Origin: a virus
Length of the DNA: 64,000 nucleotides
Strand: one strand, 5' to 3'
IMG/VR virus record: IMGVR_UViG_3300047319_001872
Coordinates: 248,001 to 312,000 of that record
Shown here: positions 1 to 9,028 of the stretch, in pieces
How positions within the stretch are numbered: position 1 is the stretch's first letter
Layout: each line of letters opens with the position of its first letter
Made by a program: the position numbers and the translations under genes
The notes under the pieces: model-generated
Database searches by the model: none
Told to the model about the DNA's origin: nothing
What the model saw: the letters and a program-made list of their open reading frames with translations, nothing else

Positions 1-885
1 GGCGCTGATTTCAAGCTCAAGCTGAGCGATCGTATTGGTCGAGGTGATCACCATGTTGGAGGCCGTGGCCACCGACGGGTTGCCCGACAGAATCGCCGAC
101 AGCTGGTTGCCACGCTGGCGCTTGATGATGCTCGCGTAGGTGCCGTCGTCGCTCATCAGGTGCTTCTTGTGCGCGTCGATCAGGTCCAGACACAGCAGGA
201 AATCGCGGAAGAATTCGATGCGACCGGCGCGCCACGCATGGTAGCGCTCTTTCATACTCGTCGACTGCTTGTTGCCAAGGCTAAGAATATGAACCAGGGC
301 TTCTGTGGGCGTATCGATTGCGATCAGTCGCAACGCCACCGGAATGATCCCCTTTTGACCGTTGTCGCTGATTTCCACCGACAGCATCTTGCCCACGGAG
401 AGGCTCGCGACTTCCTTGGCTTCCTTGATCGCGTCCTTACCGACGCCGACGCTGTCTTCCAGCGCGACTTGCTTGCCGAACGCGGGCAGCGCATCTTTGT
501 AGCTTTCTTGCGAGAGCATCGAGATGGCGCCCGCGGCGTTTCCAGCGAGGTTGCCCCACAGGTTACCTGCGGTGCCGCTCGTGATCGGGTCACGGCTGGG
601 GTTAAACTTGTCCAACGTAGCCATCACGTTGACATTGCCGATGTGGGCCGAGAGGGCGATCGCTTGCAGGTAGTAACCCGCAAACATCGACTGCAGGGCT
701 TGCATGGCATCGTACGTAGCGTCATGGTACAGCACATCGGCGTCGACCAAGCAAAGCGGTTCCACGCGGGCGGGTTTGCTGTATTCGACAAGCGAATCCG
801 CACGCATGGCAGCGACTGCGCCGATGGCGTCACGGATAGCGTTGATACCGATGCTTGCACCGGCGACTGCGGCGAGTCCGGTCAT
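1..885 (-). CDS. Unknown protein, C-terminus cut by window edge
   Basis: An open minus-strand frame runs from an ATG at 885 to the window start without a stop, so at least 295 residues are present and the C-terminus is missing. AAGGA lies 9 bases before the ATG. The N-terminus (MTGLAAVAGASIGINAIRDA) is Ala/Gly-rich and the rest is mixed alpha/beta, with no motif I recognise. It is divergent from the probable tail protein at 917, so a virion or assembly role is possible by context only. Two minus-strand frames inside it are shadows. Confidence 0.75.
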   Translation of the reverse strand, partial: MTGLAAVAGASIGINAIRDAIGAVAAMRADSLVEYSKPARVEPLCLVDADVLYHDATYDAMQALQSMFAGYYLQAIALSAHIGNVNVMATLDKFNPSRDPITSGTAGNLWGNLAGNAAGAISMLSQESYKDALPAFGKQVALEDSVGVGKDAIKEAKEVASLSVGKMLSVEISDNGQKGIIPVALRLIAIDTPTEALVHILSLGNKQSTSMKERYHAWRAGRIEFFRDFLLCLDLIDAHKKHLMSDDGTYASIIKRQRGNQLSAILSGNPSVATASNMVITSTNTIAQLELEISA

Positions 886-916
886 GATTTTCCTTCTTTC
901 AGATTAAGGTTTTCAA

Positions 917-2053
917 ATGGCTGATCCATACAACATAACTGTAGACGACATCCTGACGGCGGCCTCAACTGGTCAATCCGTTTCCGATATGGTCGATCAA
1001 GTTTTCCAGCTTGGACCGGCAGGCTCGTTTGATACAGCCATTGGTAACACCGTGTTCGGGCTGAACCATCGGCAACAACCTCCGGCGATCCTCAGCAATC
1101 GTGACCATTACGGGTATACGTTCTTTACGCGTCCCCGCATGAACATGACTGATGAGAACCTTCGGACACAGCGTCGTTTTGGTCCGCTGCTCTCGCAGCA
1201 GGATTACAGCTGGCAACGCGCCGTGCGCTGCACGCTTGACCCCGAGCTCGCCTGGGCAGACACGCCCGTGACGTGTTCACTGGTGGACCGGCAACAAGCG
1301 TTCATACCAATTCTCTCGAACACCCTCCTGTCCATGTCAGGGTGGCCGGACCTGGAAGCCCAGACATTCACCGCGCATGAAGGCATATACAAGGAGTCCT
1401 TCAGCATCGTGGATAGCGTGGTCGACAGGTATGAGACATACGATATAACCGCCAATTTCCGGAACCTGCCGGGCGATCCTGTCACGTTGATGATGATGTC
1501 GTGGCTCTTTTACGAGTCCTACGTCTACCTCGGCGAGCTCGTGCCGTATCCGGACATGCTGATCAATAACGAGATCGATTATCAGACCCGGATTTACCGC
1601 CTGGTGATGGACCCGGATAAGCGGCGTGTGCAAGGCATTGCAGCGTGCGGTGCAGGCTTTCCGGTGACCTGTCCGATTGGGGCGAAGTTTAACTTCGAGT
1701 CGGATCAGCCGTTGAATAAGAACATGGATCAAATCAGCGTGACCTTCCGCTGTGCGGGTGCCATGTACAACGACGACATCCTGATTGATGAATTCAACCG
1801 GACGCAGGCGCTGCACAATAACAACATGCACCCGAGTAACTTCTCGGGCTTTGGACAGAATACGACCAATCCGAATTATCGGCTGCTTCAGCTTAACGAG
1901 GTGGAGCTCTTTAACCACACCGGTTATCCACGCATCGACCCGGTCACCTACGAGTTGCAATGGTGGGTCGATAAGACCACTTACGGGCGCATGCTGCCGA
2001 CACTGAATTACCAGCAGGGGTTGATTCAACGCCTCGCTTCCCCGACGAGCTAA
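917..2053 (+). CDS. Probable virion structural protein (tail/baseplate)
   Basis: A 378-residue protein starting at an ATG with AAGG upstream. It is rich in aromatic and Asn/Asp residues, as in beta-structured virion proteins, and has no enzyme motif or membrane segment. The next gene begins 11 bases after its stop with a clear AAGGA site, so the two are one transcription unit. Its partner is a very large beta-rich protein. Placement with a structural-type gene and the lack of catalytic motifs suggest a tail or baseplate part. The family is not recognised with certainty. Confidence 0.6.
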   Translation: MADPYNITVDDILTAASTGQSVSDMVDQVFQLGPAGSFDTAIGNTVFGLNHRQQPPAILSNRDHYGYTFFTRPRMNMTDENLRTQRRFGPLLSQQDYSWQRAVRCTLDPELAWADTPVTCSLVDRQQAFIPILSNTLLSMSGWPDLEAQTFTAHEGIYKESFSIVDSVVDRYETYDITANFRNLPGDPVTLMMMSWLFYESYVYLGELVPYPDMLINNEIDYQTRIYRLVMDPDKRRVQGIAACGAGFPVTCPIGAKFNFESDQPLNKNMDQISVTFRCAGAMYNDDILIDEFNRTQALHNNNMHPSNFSGFGQNTTNPNYRLLQLNEVELFNHTGYPRIDPVTYELQWWVDKTTYGRMLPTLNYQQGLIQRLASPTS

Positions 2054-2064
2054 AGGAATAGAAC

Positions 2065-4974
2065 ATGGCTGCAACCATCAGCGCATTGCTCTCGAACATG
2101 CAGAACTACCAGAATAACCCTGCGTTGATTCAGCAGGACATTCTGGACCACCTGGACATAGTCACCAGCGGTGAAGTCAATATCGTCGACCCGTCCAACC
2201 CCTTTGTGTTCGGACTGGAGTCAGCGACCGTGTGCACCGCGGGCATGATGAGCAAGAGCGATACCAATACGCGACGTCAGTATCCGCAGTTGGCACAAAC
2301 CCCGGAAGACCTGTATTACCACATGTCGGACTGGGACTACATCAACCGGTTTGCCGCCCCTTCGGTGGCGCTCTTTTCCTTCATCTTCGATAAGGATGAG
2401 TTGATCTCCAAGCTGGTGACTGACCCCGCGACCGGGGTGTCCCAGATCGTGATCCCACGCAACACCGTGGTGATGATTTCGGGCGTGCAGTTTAGTCTGC
2501 AGTACCCGATCGTGATTCGCCAGATGCAACACGGTGGTCTGAATGTGACGTATGACGGCAGCGAGCCGTCGCCGTTGCAGGAACTGACCTCCAATGTGAT
2601 CGACTGGGAAATCCGCACGGTCAATGGCACGAACTGGCTCTTCTTTGATGTGCCACTGTACCAGTTCAATATCCTGTCCACGCAGCAAGGGGTGGTGCTC
2701 GCTACCAAGTGGCAGACCACCATCAGCTTTAGCGACCAGTTCTACTATGCTCGCGTGTGGGCTGAAAACAGTGACGGCACCTGGACTGAACTGCTCACGA
2801 CGCATTCGATCGAAGTCTACGATCCGACCACGCCGACCGCAGTCCTGCAAGTGGTGAACCAGACGCTCACGGTCACGATTCCGCAGATCTATATCACTAG
2901 CGGGCAGGTGAAGACGTCGGTGCGGGTGGACCTGTATCAGACCAAGGGCGACATCAACATGGATCTGTCGTCGTATCCGCAGAGCGCCTATTCGGCGAAC
3001 TGGCTGGCGATCGATGCGAACGACAATCTGCCGACCAACTTCTCGGCACCGCTGAAGGGCTTTAACCAGCTGGCGATCTGGTCCAATGATCGGACCGTGG
3101 ATGGCAATAACGGGCTGACGTTCAGTCAGCTGCGTCAGCGCGTGATGACCAACTCGACCGGTGCGCAGAACCTGCCGATCACCAACGTGCAGGTGCAAGC
3201 GGCATTGCAGAACATCGGCTACGATGTGGTCGAGAATGTGGATAACATCACCAACCGGGTGTTCCTGGCCACACGTGCGATGCCGGACCCGACCAACCCG
3301 GCCTTGATTACGTCTGCGGCGGCTTCGATCGAGACACTCTCGACGACACTTACCGCGCTGACGACACTCGAGTCGGTGATCAATAACGGTAACTCACTCA
3401 CGATCACGCCGGACACCATCTACCAGAGCACCAGTGGTGTGGTGAGCGCGGTGCCCACCGCAGCTGTGAAAGCGTTGCTGGCTCTGCCACCGGATCAACG
3501 GGCACTGGCTGTCACCAAAGGGCAGTACTTCTACTCACCCTGGCATTACGTGCTGGATAACACGGGACCGGAGTTTGAAGTGCGCCCGTACTATTTGGAT
3601 GCGCCGCTCGCGGACACCACGTTCTTTGTCTCGGAGAATGATACGACGCTCTTGCAAGTGAGCACCAAGAGCTACCAGATCACCAAGAACGCTGACGGCT
3701 CAGGCTATACGCTCACGATCAGTACGTCGTCCAACGATGGCTGGAAAGCCCTGGCCGATGACAAGGTGTATGTGCAGCTCGCTTACATCCCGGAAGGCGA
3801 GAGCGGGTATGCTTACCTGATGGGCACGCTGGTCGGGACCAACACCAGCACCAACGAGCGGACCTTCTCGTTTGATCTGTCGTCGAACTTCAATGTCGAC
3901 TCCAACGACATGTTGCAGTTGAAGAAGTTCCTGATGTACACGACCGATCCGATGCTCACTGCCTGTAGTCTCACGCAAACGTTCGAGATTCTGTACGCCG
4001 CGGACGCTGTGATGGATACGCAGTGGAAGCCGGGTGAGATCGACGCGATGCTCGGCATGTTCCTCTTGCCTGCAACCGCGGTGGGTGTGACGCACGAGCA
4101 AATCCGCGTGAAGTTCGGCTCTTCGTTGACGACACTCTGGGCATCGACGCGTACGGTGAATGATGCGGTCACCTATCGGACTTGGCCGATGGACGTGCTC
4201 TCGTACTACACGAACGATGTGTATGGCGACCCGGCGGTGACGATTGTCAATGGTCAGCTGGTGCAAAACATCGTGCACCGTGCAGGCGACCCGGTGATTA
4301 ATCCGGCAACGGGCCAACAGGTCTTGCTGCATGCGACAGGCGATGTGATGAGGGACGTGGATGGCAAGCCGATTCCGATCGGCACGCAAGACACTCTGCG
4401 TCAGATTGACCTGATGTTGCTTGAAGGCGTGTACTGGTTCGCTACCGATGCGATTGCCACGGGCTACCGCACTGAGCTGGTGGATACGGTACTCGCCTGG
4501 TTGACGGAAGACCTGGTGAGCTTCCAGGCGAGGTTGCTGGAGCAGACCCGTATCTACTTCTATCCGAAGGCGACCACGGGGAACATCAACGTGATGATCA
4601 ACGGGGGCTTGAAAACCACCGTCGCAGCTGGTCAGTCGTTTAAGATCACGCTCTATGTTCCGGCTTCCGTCTACAGCAACAGCGATCTGCAGAATCAACT
4701 GGTCAAGACCACGATCAGCACGATCTCGACGCAGCTGGAGAATGCAACCGTCGCCGATTCGGCGCTGAAGGTAGCGCTGATGAAGATCTACGGCGAGGAT
4801 GTGATTGACTGTGAAGTCGCGGGTCTGGGTGGCTCGGGCTCGATCTCGGTGATGACGGTGATTGATGCATCGAACAAGCTCAGCATCCGTAAGCGTCTCT
4901 TTGCCCAGTCGGATAACAGTCTGATTGTTCAGGAAGACGTGAGCGTCAACTTCATCCAGCATCAGCTGAGCTAA
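2065..4974 (+). CDS. Large virion protein, possibly baseplate wedge
   Basis: A 969-residue protein with an AAGGA site before its ATG. The sequence is Thr/Ser/Val/Asn-rich with alternating hydrophobic patterns typical of phage tail and baseplate proteins. The last 150 residues alternate helices and strands ('LKVALMKIYGEDVIDCEVAG'), which resembles the C-terminal part of gp6/J-type baseplate wedge proteins. That likeness is by eye only. It is the second gene of a three-gene plus-strand unit ending at a strong terminator at 5271. A virion role is likely; the exact position in the particle is inferred. Confidence 0.6.
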   Translation: MAATISALLSNMQNYQNNPALIQQDILDHLDIVTSGEVNIVDPSNPFVFGLESATVCTAGMMSKSDTNTRRQYPQLAQTPEDLYYHMSDWDYINRFAAPSVALFSFIFDKDELISKLVTDPATGVSQIVIPRNTVVMISGVQFSLQYPIVIRQMQHGGLNVTYDGSEPSPLQELTSNVIDWEIRTVNGTNWLFFDVPLYQFNILSTQQGVVLATKWQTTISFSDQFYYARVWAENSDGTWTELLTTHSIEVYDPTTPTAVLQVVNQTLTVTIPQIYITSGQVKTSVRVDLYQTKGDINMDLSSYPQSAYSANWLAIDANDNLPTNFSAPLKGFNQLAIWSNDRTVDGNNGLTFSQLRQRVMTNSTGAQNLPITNVQVQAALQNIGYDVVENVDNITNRVFLATRAMPDPTNPALITSAAASIETLSTTLTALTTLESVINNGNSLTITPDTIYQSTSGVVSAVPTAAVKALLALPPDQRALAVTKGQYFYSPWHYVLDNTGPEFEVRPYYLDAPLADTTFFVSENDTTLLQVSTKSYQITKNADGSGYTLTISTSSNDGWKALADDKVYVQLAYIPEGESGYAYLMGTLVGTNTSTNERTFSFDLSSNFNVDSNDMLQLKKFLMYTTDPMLTACSLTQTFEILYAADAVMDTQWKPGEIDAMLGMFLLPATAVGVTHEQIRVKFGSSLTTLWASTRTVNDAVTYRTWPMDVLSYYTNDVYGDPAVTIVNGQLVQNIVHRAGDPVINPATGQQVLLHATGDVMRDVDGKPIPIGTQDTLRQIDLMLLEGVYWFATDAIATGYRTELVDTVLAWLTEDLVSFQARLLEQTRIYFYPKATTGNINVMINGGLKTTVAAGQSFKITLYVPASVYSNSDLQNQLVKTTISTISTQLENATVADSALKVALMKIYGEDVIDCEVAGLGGSGSISVMTVIDASNKLSIRKRLFAQSDNSLIVQEDVSVNFIQHQLS

Positions 4975-4976
4975 TC

Positions 4977-5261
4977 ATGGATACGGAACTCAAACCTGTG
5001 TTCGTGAAGACGATGCCACCGGAGTTGGAGCAGGGCGTGCTTTACGTGTCAGAGGAGTACGAGCTGGCGATCCATCTGTGTGCGTGCGGGTGGTGCAAAG
5101 AAAAGACCGTGACACCGTTCAAAGACTTCCCGAACGATCGCGGCTGGACCTACGCACGGGACGCAGAGGATCGCGTGACGTTGCATCCTTCCATCGGGAA
5201 TTTCCAGATGCCTTGCAAATCGCACTACTGGGTGCGGGAGAACAAGATCGTCTGGTGTTAA
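4977..5261 (+). CDS. DUF6527 family protein (orphan)
   Basis: A 94-residue protein matching the family pattern I know for DUF6527: 'LEQGVLYVSEEYELAIHLCA' near residues 17-36, a Cys pair (CACGWC, 34-39), 'HPSIGNF' (about 70-76), then 'PCKSHYWV' and a terminal 'VWC'. Conserved Cys/His suggest metal binding. In bacteria the family is often found beside ubiquitin-like conjugation genes (multi-ubiquitin, E1/ThiF, E2); that context is recalled, not searched. No such partner is in this window. It sits 2 bases after the 969-residue virion gene and before a terminator, so it would be made with virion proteins. Confidence 0.75.
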   Translation: MDTELKPVFVKTMPPELEQGVLYVSEEYELAIHLCACGWCKEKTVTPFKDFPNDRGWTYARDAEDRVTLHPSIGNFQMPCKSHYWVRENKIVWC

Positions 5262-5270
5262 CGGCATAAG

Positions 5271-5292
5271 GCCCAGGGGGAAACCCCTGGGC
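5271..5292. terminator. Hairpin terminator between convergent genes
   Basis: A 9-bp perfect stem GCCCAGGGG/CCCCTGGGC closes a GAAA tetraloop. It lies between the convergent genes ending at 5261 and 5305 and is flanked by CGGCATA on the left and CTATGACG on the right, the boundary pattern seen at other terminators here. Confidence 0.8.
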
Positions 5293-5304
5293 TCTATGAC
5301 GCGT

Positions 5305-6822
5305 TTACGAGGCTTTGAAGAGGTTCTTCACCGCACTGGCAGCGTGGCGTTGCCGCATGCGCTCAGCCTGCTTAGCGAGCGCCTGGATGGCTTCTGGGGC
5401 CTTGCTGTCATGCGAGGACACTTCCAGGTCCCGATAGATCGCTACCGCAAGTCGATAAGCAAAACCGGTCACGCGGGCCGCCATGGTTTCCACGATGGAA
5501 CGGTACGCATTCATGCGGTTTGCAATCATCGACAGGTCGCGCACATCCTGACGCACCGAGTCCAGCGCTTCACGCATTTCCGAGGCCATCGAGTGCTCCG
5601 GCATGTCTTCGGCGCCATCGGTCAAGATATTGCCAATCCCGACTTCGAGCAGATCCAGCCACTTCTCGATGGTGAGCAAGCGAAAAGCGACATCCCGGCC
5701 GGTTTCGATCAGCTTCTTGGTCGGTCCCGTCGAAAGGGCTTGCGCCATCGAAGCGAACACCATCTCAAACGAAAGCGCCAGATGCGGCTCGCCTTCGCTG
5801 GCCTGCAGGTAGATGTGGTTGTAGTTCGACGCCACATCCTGCAGATTCATCTGACGACCCTGAAAGCTCACCTGCACGCGCTGGTTCAGCACATCCAACG
5901 TGCGGCCTGCGATGAGCTGATCGGCAAACGAGGTCGAGCCCTTATTGGCCAACACGCCCGAGAGCGCGGTAGCTTTCTGGTTCATCACCGAGAGCGCTTG
6001 CTCCATGGTGTCAACGAGGGCTTCGGTGGCTTGTGACCACGGACCGTTATCAACGATGTCGTGAAAGATCGGGTTACGACCTTCCATGAACTGACGCACT
6101 TCGTCACTGGCTTCGGTGTCGTACAGATAGTGCGCGACCAGCTTATCGAAGTCACTGACATGTTGGCTCTGGCCGTGCTGGTCTTTCAACTCGACGCCGC
6201 GTTTGATTTCCTTTACGGCGGCTGAGGCGAGGCTCTTGAGCTCCTCCAGATCCTTGACGATCTCGTCGGCGCGGTACTCCTGCTGCTTGGCGGACTGCGT
6301 GACTTCTGCCAGGATCTGCTCATTGGACTTGCTCATGAGCTTTTCGTTCGGGTCCCGCGAACCCACGAGCCAGAGCACGAAGCGCCGGATCATTTCGCGA
6401 ATGCGCCGAATGAGATCGGCGAAGGTGCTCTTCAGCTTATCCCACAGCGACTCCATCGCGGGCTTGTAGCGCGTGAGGGTGGGTGACTTGCTGTAGTAGT
6501 TCAGGTGCTTATTGCCGTCGAACTCGGGGTAAAGACGCTTGGCTTCCTGGGCGAAAGACTGGTTCATACCGCCGACCTTTTTCAGGTCGGCGAGTACGTA
6601 CTGGAGATCTTCCAGGCAGGCGGACTCCGCCGCGATGATCCTCAGGTCGTCTTTGAGCTCGGGCACTTCACCCGGCACGACTTCCTTAAAGATGTCATGC
6701 GCGGTGAGCTCATCCATGACGGCCACATCAGGCAAAGACTTCACCTCAACGATGTCATCGCCAAGCGTTGCTTCTTCGTCGAGTTCGACCCCGTGATTGA
6801 GGCCGAATTCCGACAGGTCCAT
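5305..6822 (-). CDS. Unknown, helix-rich 505-residue protein
   Basis: The start at 6822 is chosen because its ATG overlaps the stop of the upstream gene (TAATG), indicating coupling; an extension to 6948 would overlap that gene heavily. The protein is mostly alpha-helical and charged, with an acidic N-terminus and a short basic/hydrophobic stretch near residues 130-160 (RRIREMIRRFVLWLVG) that could touch membrane. It ends in a basic tail (ERMRQRHAASAVKNLFKAS). It is the last of three minus-strand genes that include a membrane metallopeptidase. Such helix-rich proteins in jumbo phages are often in the head; that is a guess. Confidence 0.65.
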   Translation of the reverse strand: MDLSEFGLNHGVELDEEATLGDDIVEVKSLPDVAVMDELTAHDIFKEVVPGEVPELKDDLRIIAAESACLEDLQYVLADLKKVGGMNQSFAQEAKRLYPEFDGNKHLNYYSKSPTLTRYKPAMESLWDKLKSTFADLIRRIREMIRRFVLWLVGSRDPNEKLMSKSNEQILAEVTQSAKQQEYRADEIVKDLEELKSLASAAVKEIKRGVELKDQHGQSQHVSDFDKLVAHYLYDTEASDEVRQFMEGRNPIFHDIVDNGPWSQATEALVDTMEQALSVMNQKATALSGVLANKGSTSFADQLIAGRTLDVLNQRVQVSFQGRQMNLQDVASNYNHIYLQASEGEPHLALSFEMVFASMAQALSTGPTKKLIETGRDVAFRLLTIEKWLDLLEVGIGNILTDGAEDMPEHSMASEMREALDSVRQDVRDLSMIANRMNAYRSIVETMAARVTGFAYRLAVAIYRDLEVSSHDSKAPEAIQALAKQAERMRQRHAASAVKNLFKAS

Positions 6823-7277
6823 TACGCGTGCTCCGTCACCGAGATGATGGTCATCGCTTCGCGCACGAGATTGAAGATCTCGTCCTTGTGGTCGTTGACG
6901 AACTGGTGCATGTCGTCCGCAAGCCAGAGCGTAGCACCCGCCCAGCAATCGACGAAGCCGAGCTTGGCTTCCACGTTATACTGCAGGCCCGGATAAGCCG
7001 CCGAGTAACGCAGCAGCCAGAAAGCGCGCATGGCTTCACGGCAGTAGCGCGTGTCGAACACCACTTCTTCGTTGAAGTCCGCGATGTAGTTCGAGGCACC
7101 CAGTGCGACTTGGGTGAGGAAGTAGTTGCTCGGTTCGACTTCGAGCGCCAGCGACGGCAGGCCCAGCTTGTTGGCAATCGCGATACCGACGGCTGCGCCG
7201 ATAATCTTGCCGCGCTCGCTCGGGTCCTTGATATAGGTGTCGGCGTAGCGGGAGAAGCCCAGAAACTTGATGTCCAT
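6822..7277 (-). CDS. Unknown 151-residue protein
   Basis: The ATG at 7277 has only a weak ribosome site. The protein begins MDIKFLGFSRYADTYI, has a Gly/Ala-rich helix (GAAVGIAIANKLG) and several aromatic residues in the middle, and no known motif. It lies between the metallopeptidase gene (25 bases upstream) and the 505-residue gene that overlaps its stop, so the three are co-expressed and may act together. Function not recognised. Confidence 0.65.
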   Translation of the reverse strand: MDIKFLGFSRYADTYIKDPSERGKIIGAAVGIAIANKLGLPSLALEVEPSNYFLTQVALGASNYIADFNEEVVFDTRYCREAMRAFWLLRYSAAYPGLQYNVEAKLGFVDCWAGATLWLADDMHQFVNDHKDEIFNLVREAMTIISVTEHA

Positions 7278-7301
7278 GTTATTCAGTCCAGTGACAGAGG
7301 G

Positions 7302-8615
7302 TTAAAACAGTGTCTTGAGTTCCGCTGACTTGACAAACAAGTCATTGGCGGCGAGGGTTTCCAGTTCTTGCTGGAGCTTCTCTTGCTTCAGACGATTGCG
7401 CTTCTCGCCCGAGAGGAAGTTACCGAGGATGTCAAAGAGCTGGAAGCGATCCTTCACGGTGGCGAGCAGCTTGTCCACCGCGACGATGTCTTCCTTGATG
7501 CGTACGGCCAGTTCCTTGGCGAGATCGCGGTCTTTGAGTTGCTCGACCAGCTGATCGCGAATGCGCTTCAGACGCACACCCGGTCGATCGTAGATGGGGT
7601 CACCCGGACCATCGGCGCAGATCCAGGCCCACAGGAAGAAGACCGGCACCAGGATCGCCCCCACCAGCGGGGTGACTGCCATCCAGAGCGTACCCAACAG
7701 CATCAGCACCTTGATGGACTCCAGCATCACGTACATGCCGGTGGAGCGCACCGAAATGTCCCCCACCAAATGGTGGACCTTATCGAGCGAGGTGATCAGA
7801 TCACGCTGAGCGCCATGGCGCGCGGCAAACTGGTCAGCGAGTTGCTCCCAGTTATTGAAGTCGTACAGCTCCGAGCCGATTTCCGAGCGGGCGTTCTTGG
7901 TGATTTCCTGGATGATCACCACCGTGGCGGTTTTGCCGCCAGCGGTTTGGGCGAGTTCCTTCATGGTGGTCTCGTCCAGGTTCAGCGCCCGTGCTGCCGA
8001 GATGAGGACGAGTTCGCGATCACCCACGTCGGTACTTTCGTCCAGTCCCTTGGCCACCCCTGCCAGCACCTGATTGGTGGTGACCGAATGCCACAGGTAT
8101 TCGAAGCCCGTGAAGAGATGGCCGAGCTCATGCAGGGTAATCGCCGAGAGTTCAGCGGCAGTAAAACCACCACCGGCAAACTTGCCCGAGACCCACCAGT
8201 CCGACATGTTCACGAGACACTCCATCTCGCTGAATACGCCCGACACCGTGCTCTTGGCCAGATTCACCGAACCACGGATCGCGCCGCCCGCTTTCTCGAT
8301 CATCTTGAGCGAGGGGGCATTGGTGTACCATTCGCGATACACGTTGTGGATGAGCGGGTTGTTCTTGTCGACGGTGGGGGGCAGGCAGTAGGCGCCGCCG
8401 TCGTCCATCGTGAACTTGACCTTGATGCCGGTGCGCTTGAAGAGCAAGTCCTCGATGGCGATGGCTTCTTTCGAGGCAGCCATCGCCTTGGTGTCGAGCT
8501 TTTTCATCGCCTCGTAGAGGGCGGTGAGCTCTTTGTGCAGGCTGTCGTCCTGGAACTCGATCATCTCGAGTGCGGCCTGATTTTTGACCGTCAAAAGTTG
8601 AGATTGACTCTTCAT
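7302..8615 (-). CDS. Membrane-bound zinc metallopeptidase
   Basis: A 437-residue protein with the zincin motif HELGH at 162-166 and a downstream 'NWEQLADQFAARHG' segment (about 257-270) whose Glu/Asp fit the third zinc ligand position of M48/gluzincin-like enzymes. A strong hydrophobic segment follows near 298-325 (VLMLLGTLWMAVTPLVGAIL), then a charged coiled-coil tail. The order catalytic domain, membrane span, helical tail suggests a protease held at a membrane or buried in the virion. It is first in a three-gene minus-strand unit. The substrate is unknown: processing of co-packaged proteins or attack on host envelope proteins are both possible. Confidence 0.75.
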   Translation of the reverse strand: MKSQSQLLTVKNQAALEMIEFQDDSLHKELTALYEAMKKLDTKAMAASKEAIAIEDLLFKRTGIKVKFTMDDGGAYCLPPTVDKNNPLIHNVYREWYTNAPSLKMIEKAGGAIRGSVNLAKSTVSGVFSEMECLVNMSDWWVSGKFAGGGFTAAELSAITLHELGHLFTGFEYLWHSVTTNQVLAGVAKGLDESTDVGDRELVLISAARALNLDETTMKELAQTAGGKTATVVIIQEITKNARSEIGSELYDFNNWEQLADQFAARHGAQRDLITSLDKVHHLVGDISVRSTGMYVMLESIKVLMLLGTLWMAVTPLVGAILVPVFFLWAWICADGPGDPIYDRPGVRLKRIRDQLVEQLKDRDLAKELAVRIKEDIVAVDKLLATVKDRFQLFDILGNFLSGEKRNRLKQEKLQQELETLAANDLFVKSAELKTLF

Positions 8616-8710
8616 GATTTCCCTAGGGTGATTTCATCAATAATCAGAAAATACCGAAGGCGGCCATCTTCTGACGTGAATGTCATAGAAATGAAGCCGC
8701 CGGAGCGAAC

Positions 8711-9028
8711 ATGCTACAAATGTTGTTGGAATGGTTGCGTAGTCTGCCACTGGATCAGTGCAATGCCTGTCTGGAACTCGCGGGGGCGGGGCTTCGGATG
8801 CTGGACTGTTACCGGCTCTACCAAGCCAAACGATTCGTAGGAGGATCGATTTTTACGGCCCTGTTCTTTTTTGGCTGGGGCATGTTCAATGTGGTGTATT
8901 ATCCGTCGTTGCACCAGGTCTATAGCTTTGCGGCAGCCCTTGCGCTGACAGCTGTGAACGGCCTGTGGATTGTGATGGCGGTGTTTTATAATTGGCGTTA
9001 CAACAAACAACAGGGTCTATCAGCATGA
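8711..9028 (+). CDS. Small membrane protein with two spans
   Basis: A 105-residue protein with two hydrophobic segments, near 45-62 (GSIFTALFFFGWGMFNVV) and 72-93, and a short basic C-terminus. Its stop overlaps the start of the DNA polymerase gene (ATGA at 9025), so the two are translationally coupled. The 95-base gap upstream is divergent with the metallopeptidase gene and must hold promoters for both directions. No family recognised; the coupling hints at use in the replication phase. Confidence 0.65.
   Translation: MLQMLLEWLRSLPLDQCNACLELAGAGLRMLDCYRLYQAKRFVGGSIFTALFFFGWGMFNVVYYPSLHQVYSFAAALALTAVNGLWIVMAVFYNWRYNKQQGLSA

Noticed and set aside
160-924. Open 254-codon plus-strand frame at the left edge
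   Set aside because: The opposite strand carries a continuous frame with a good ribosome site and more natural protein composition.
7368-8840. Open 490-codon plus-strand frame
   Set aside because: Antisense to the HELGH metallopeptidase; His/Arg-rich composition and no ribosome site.
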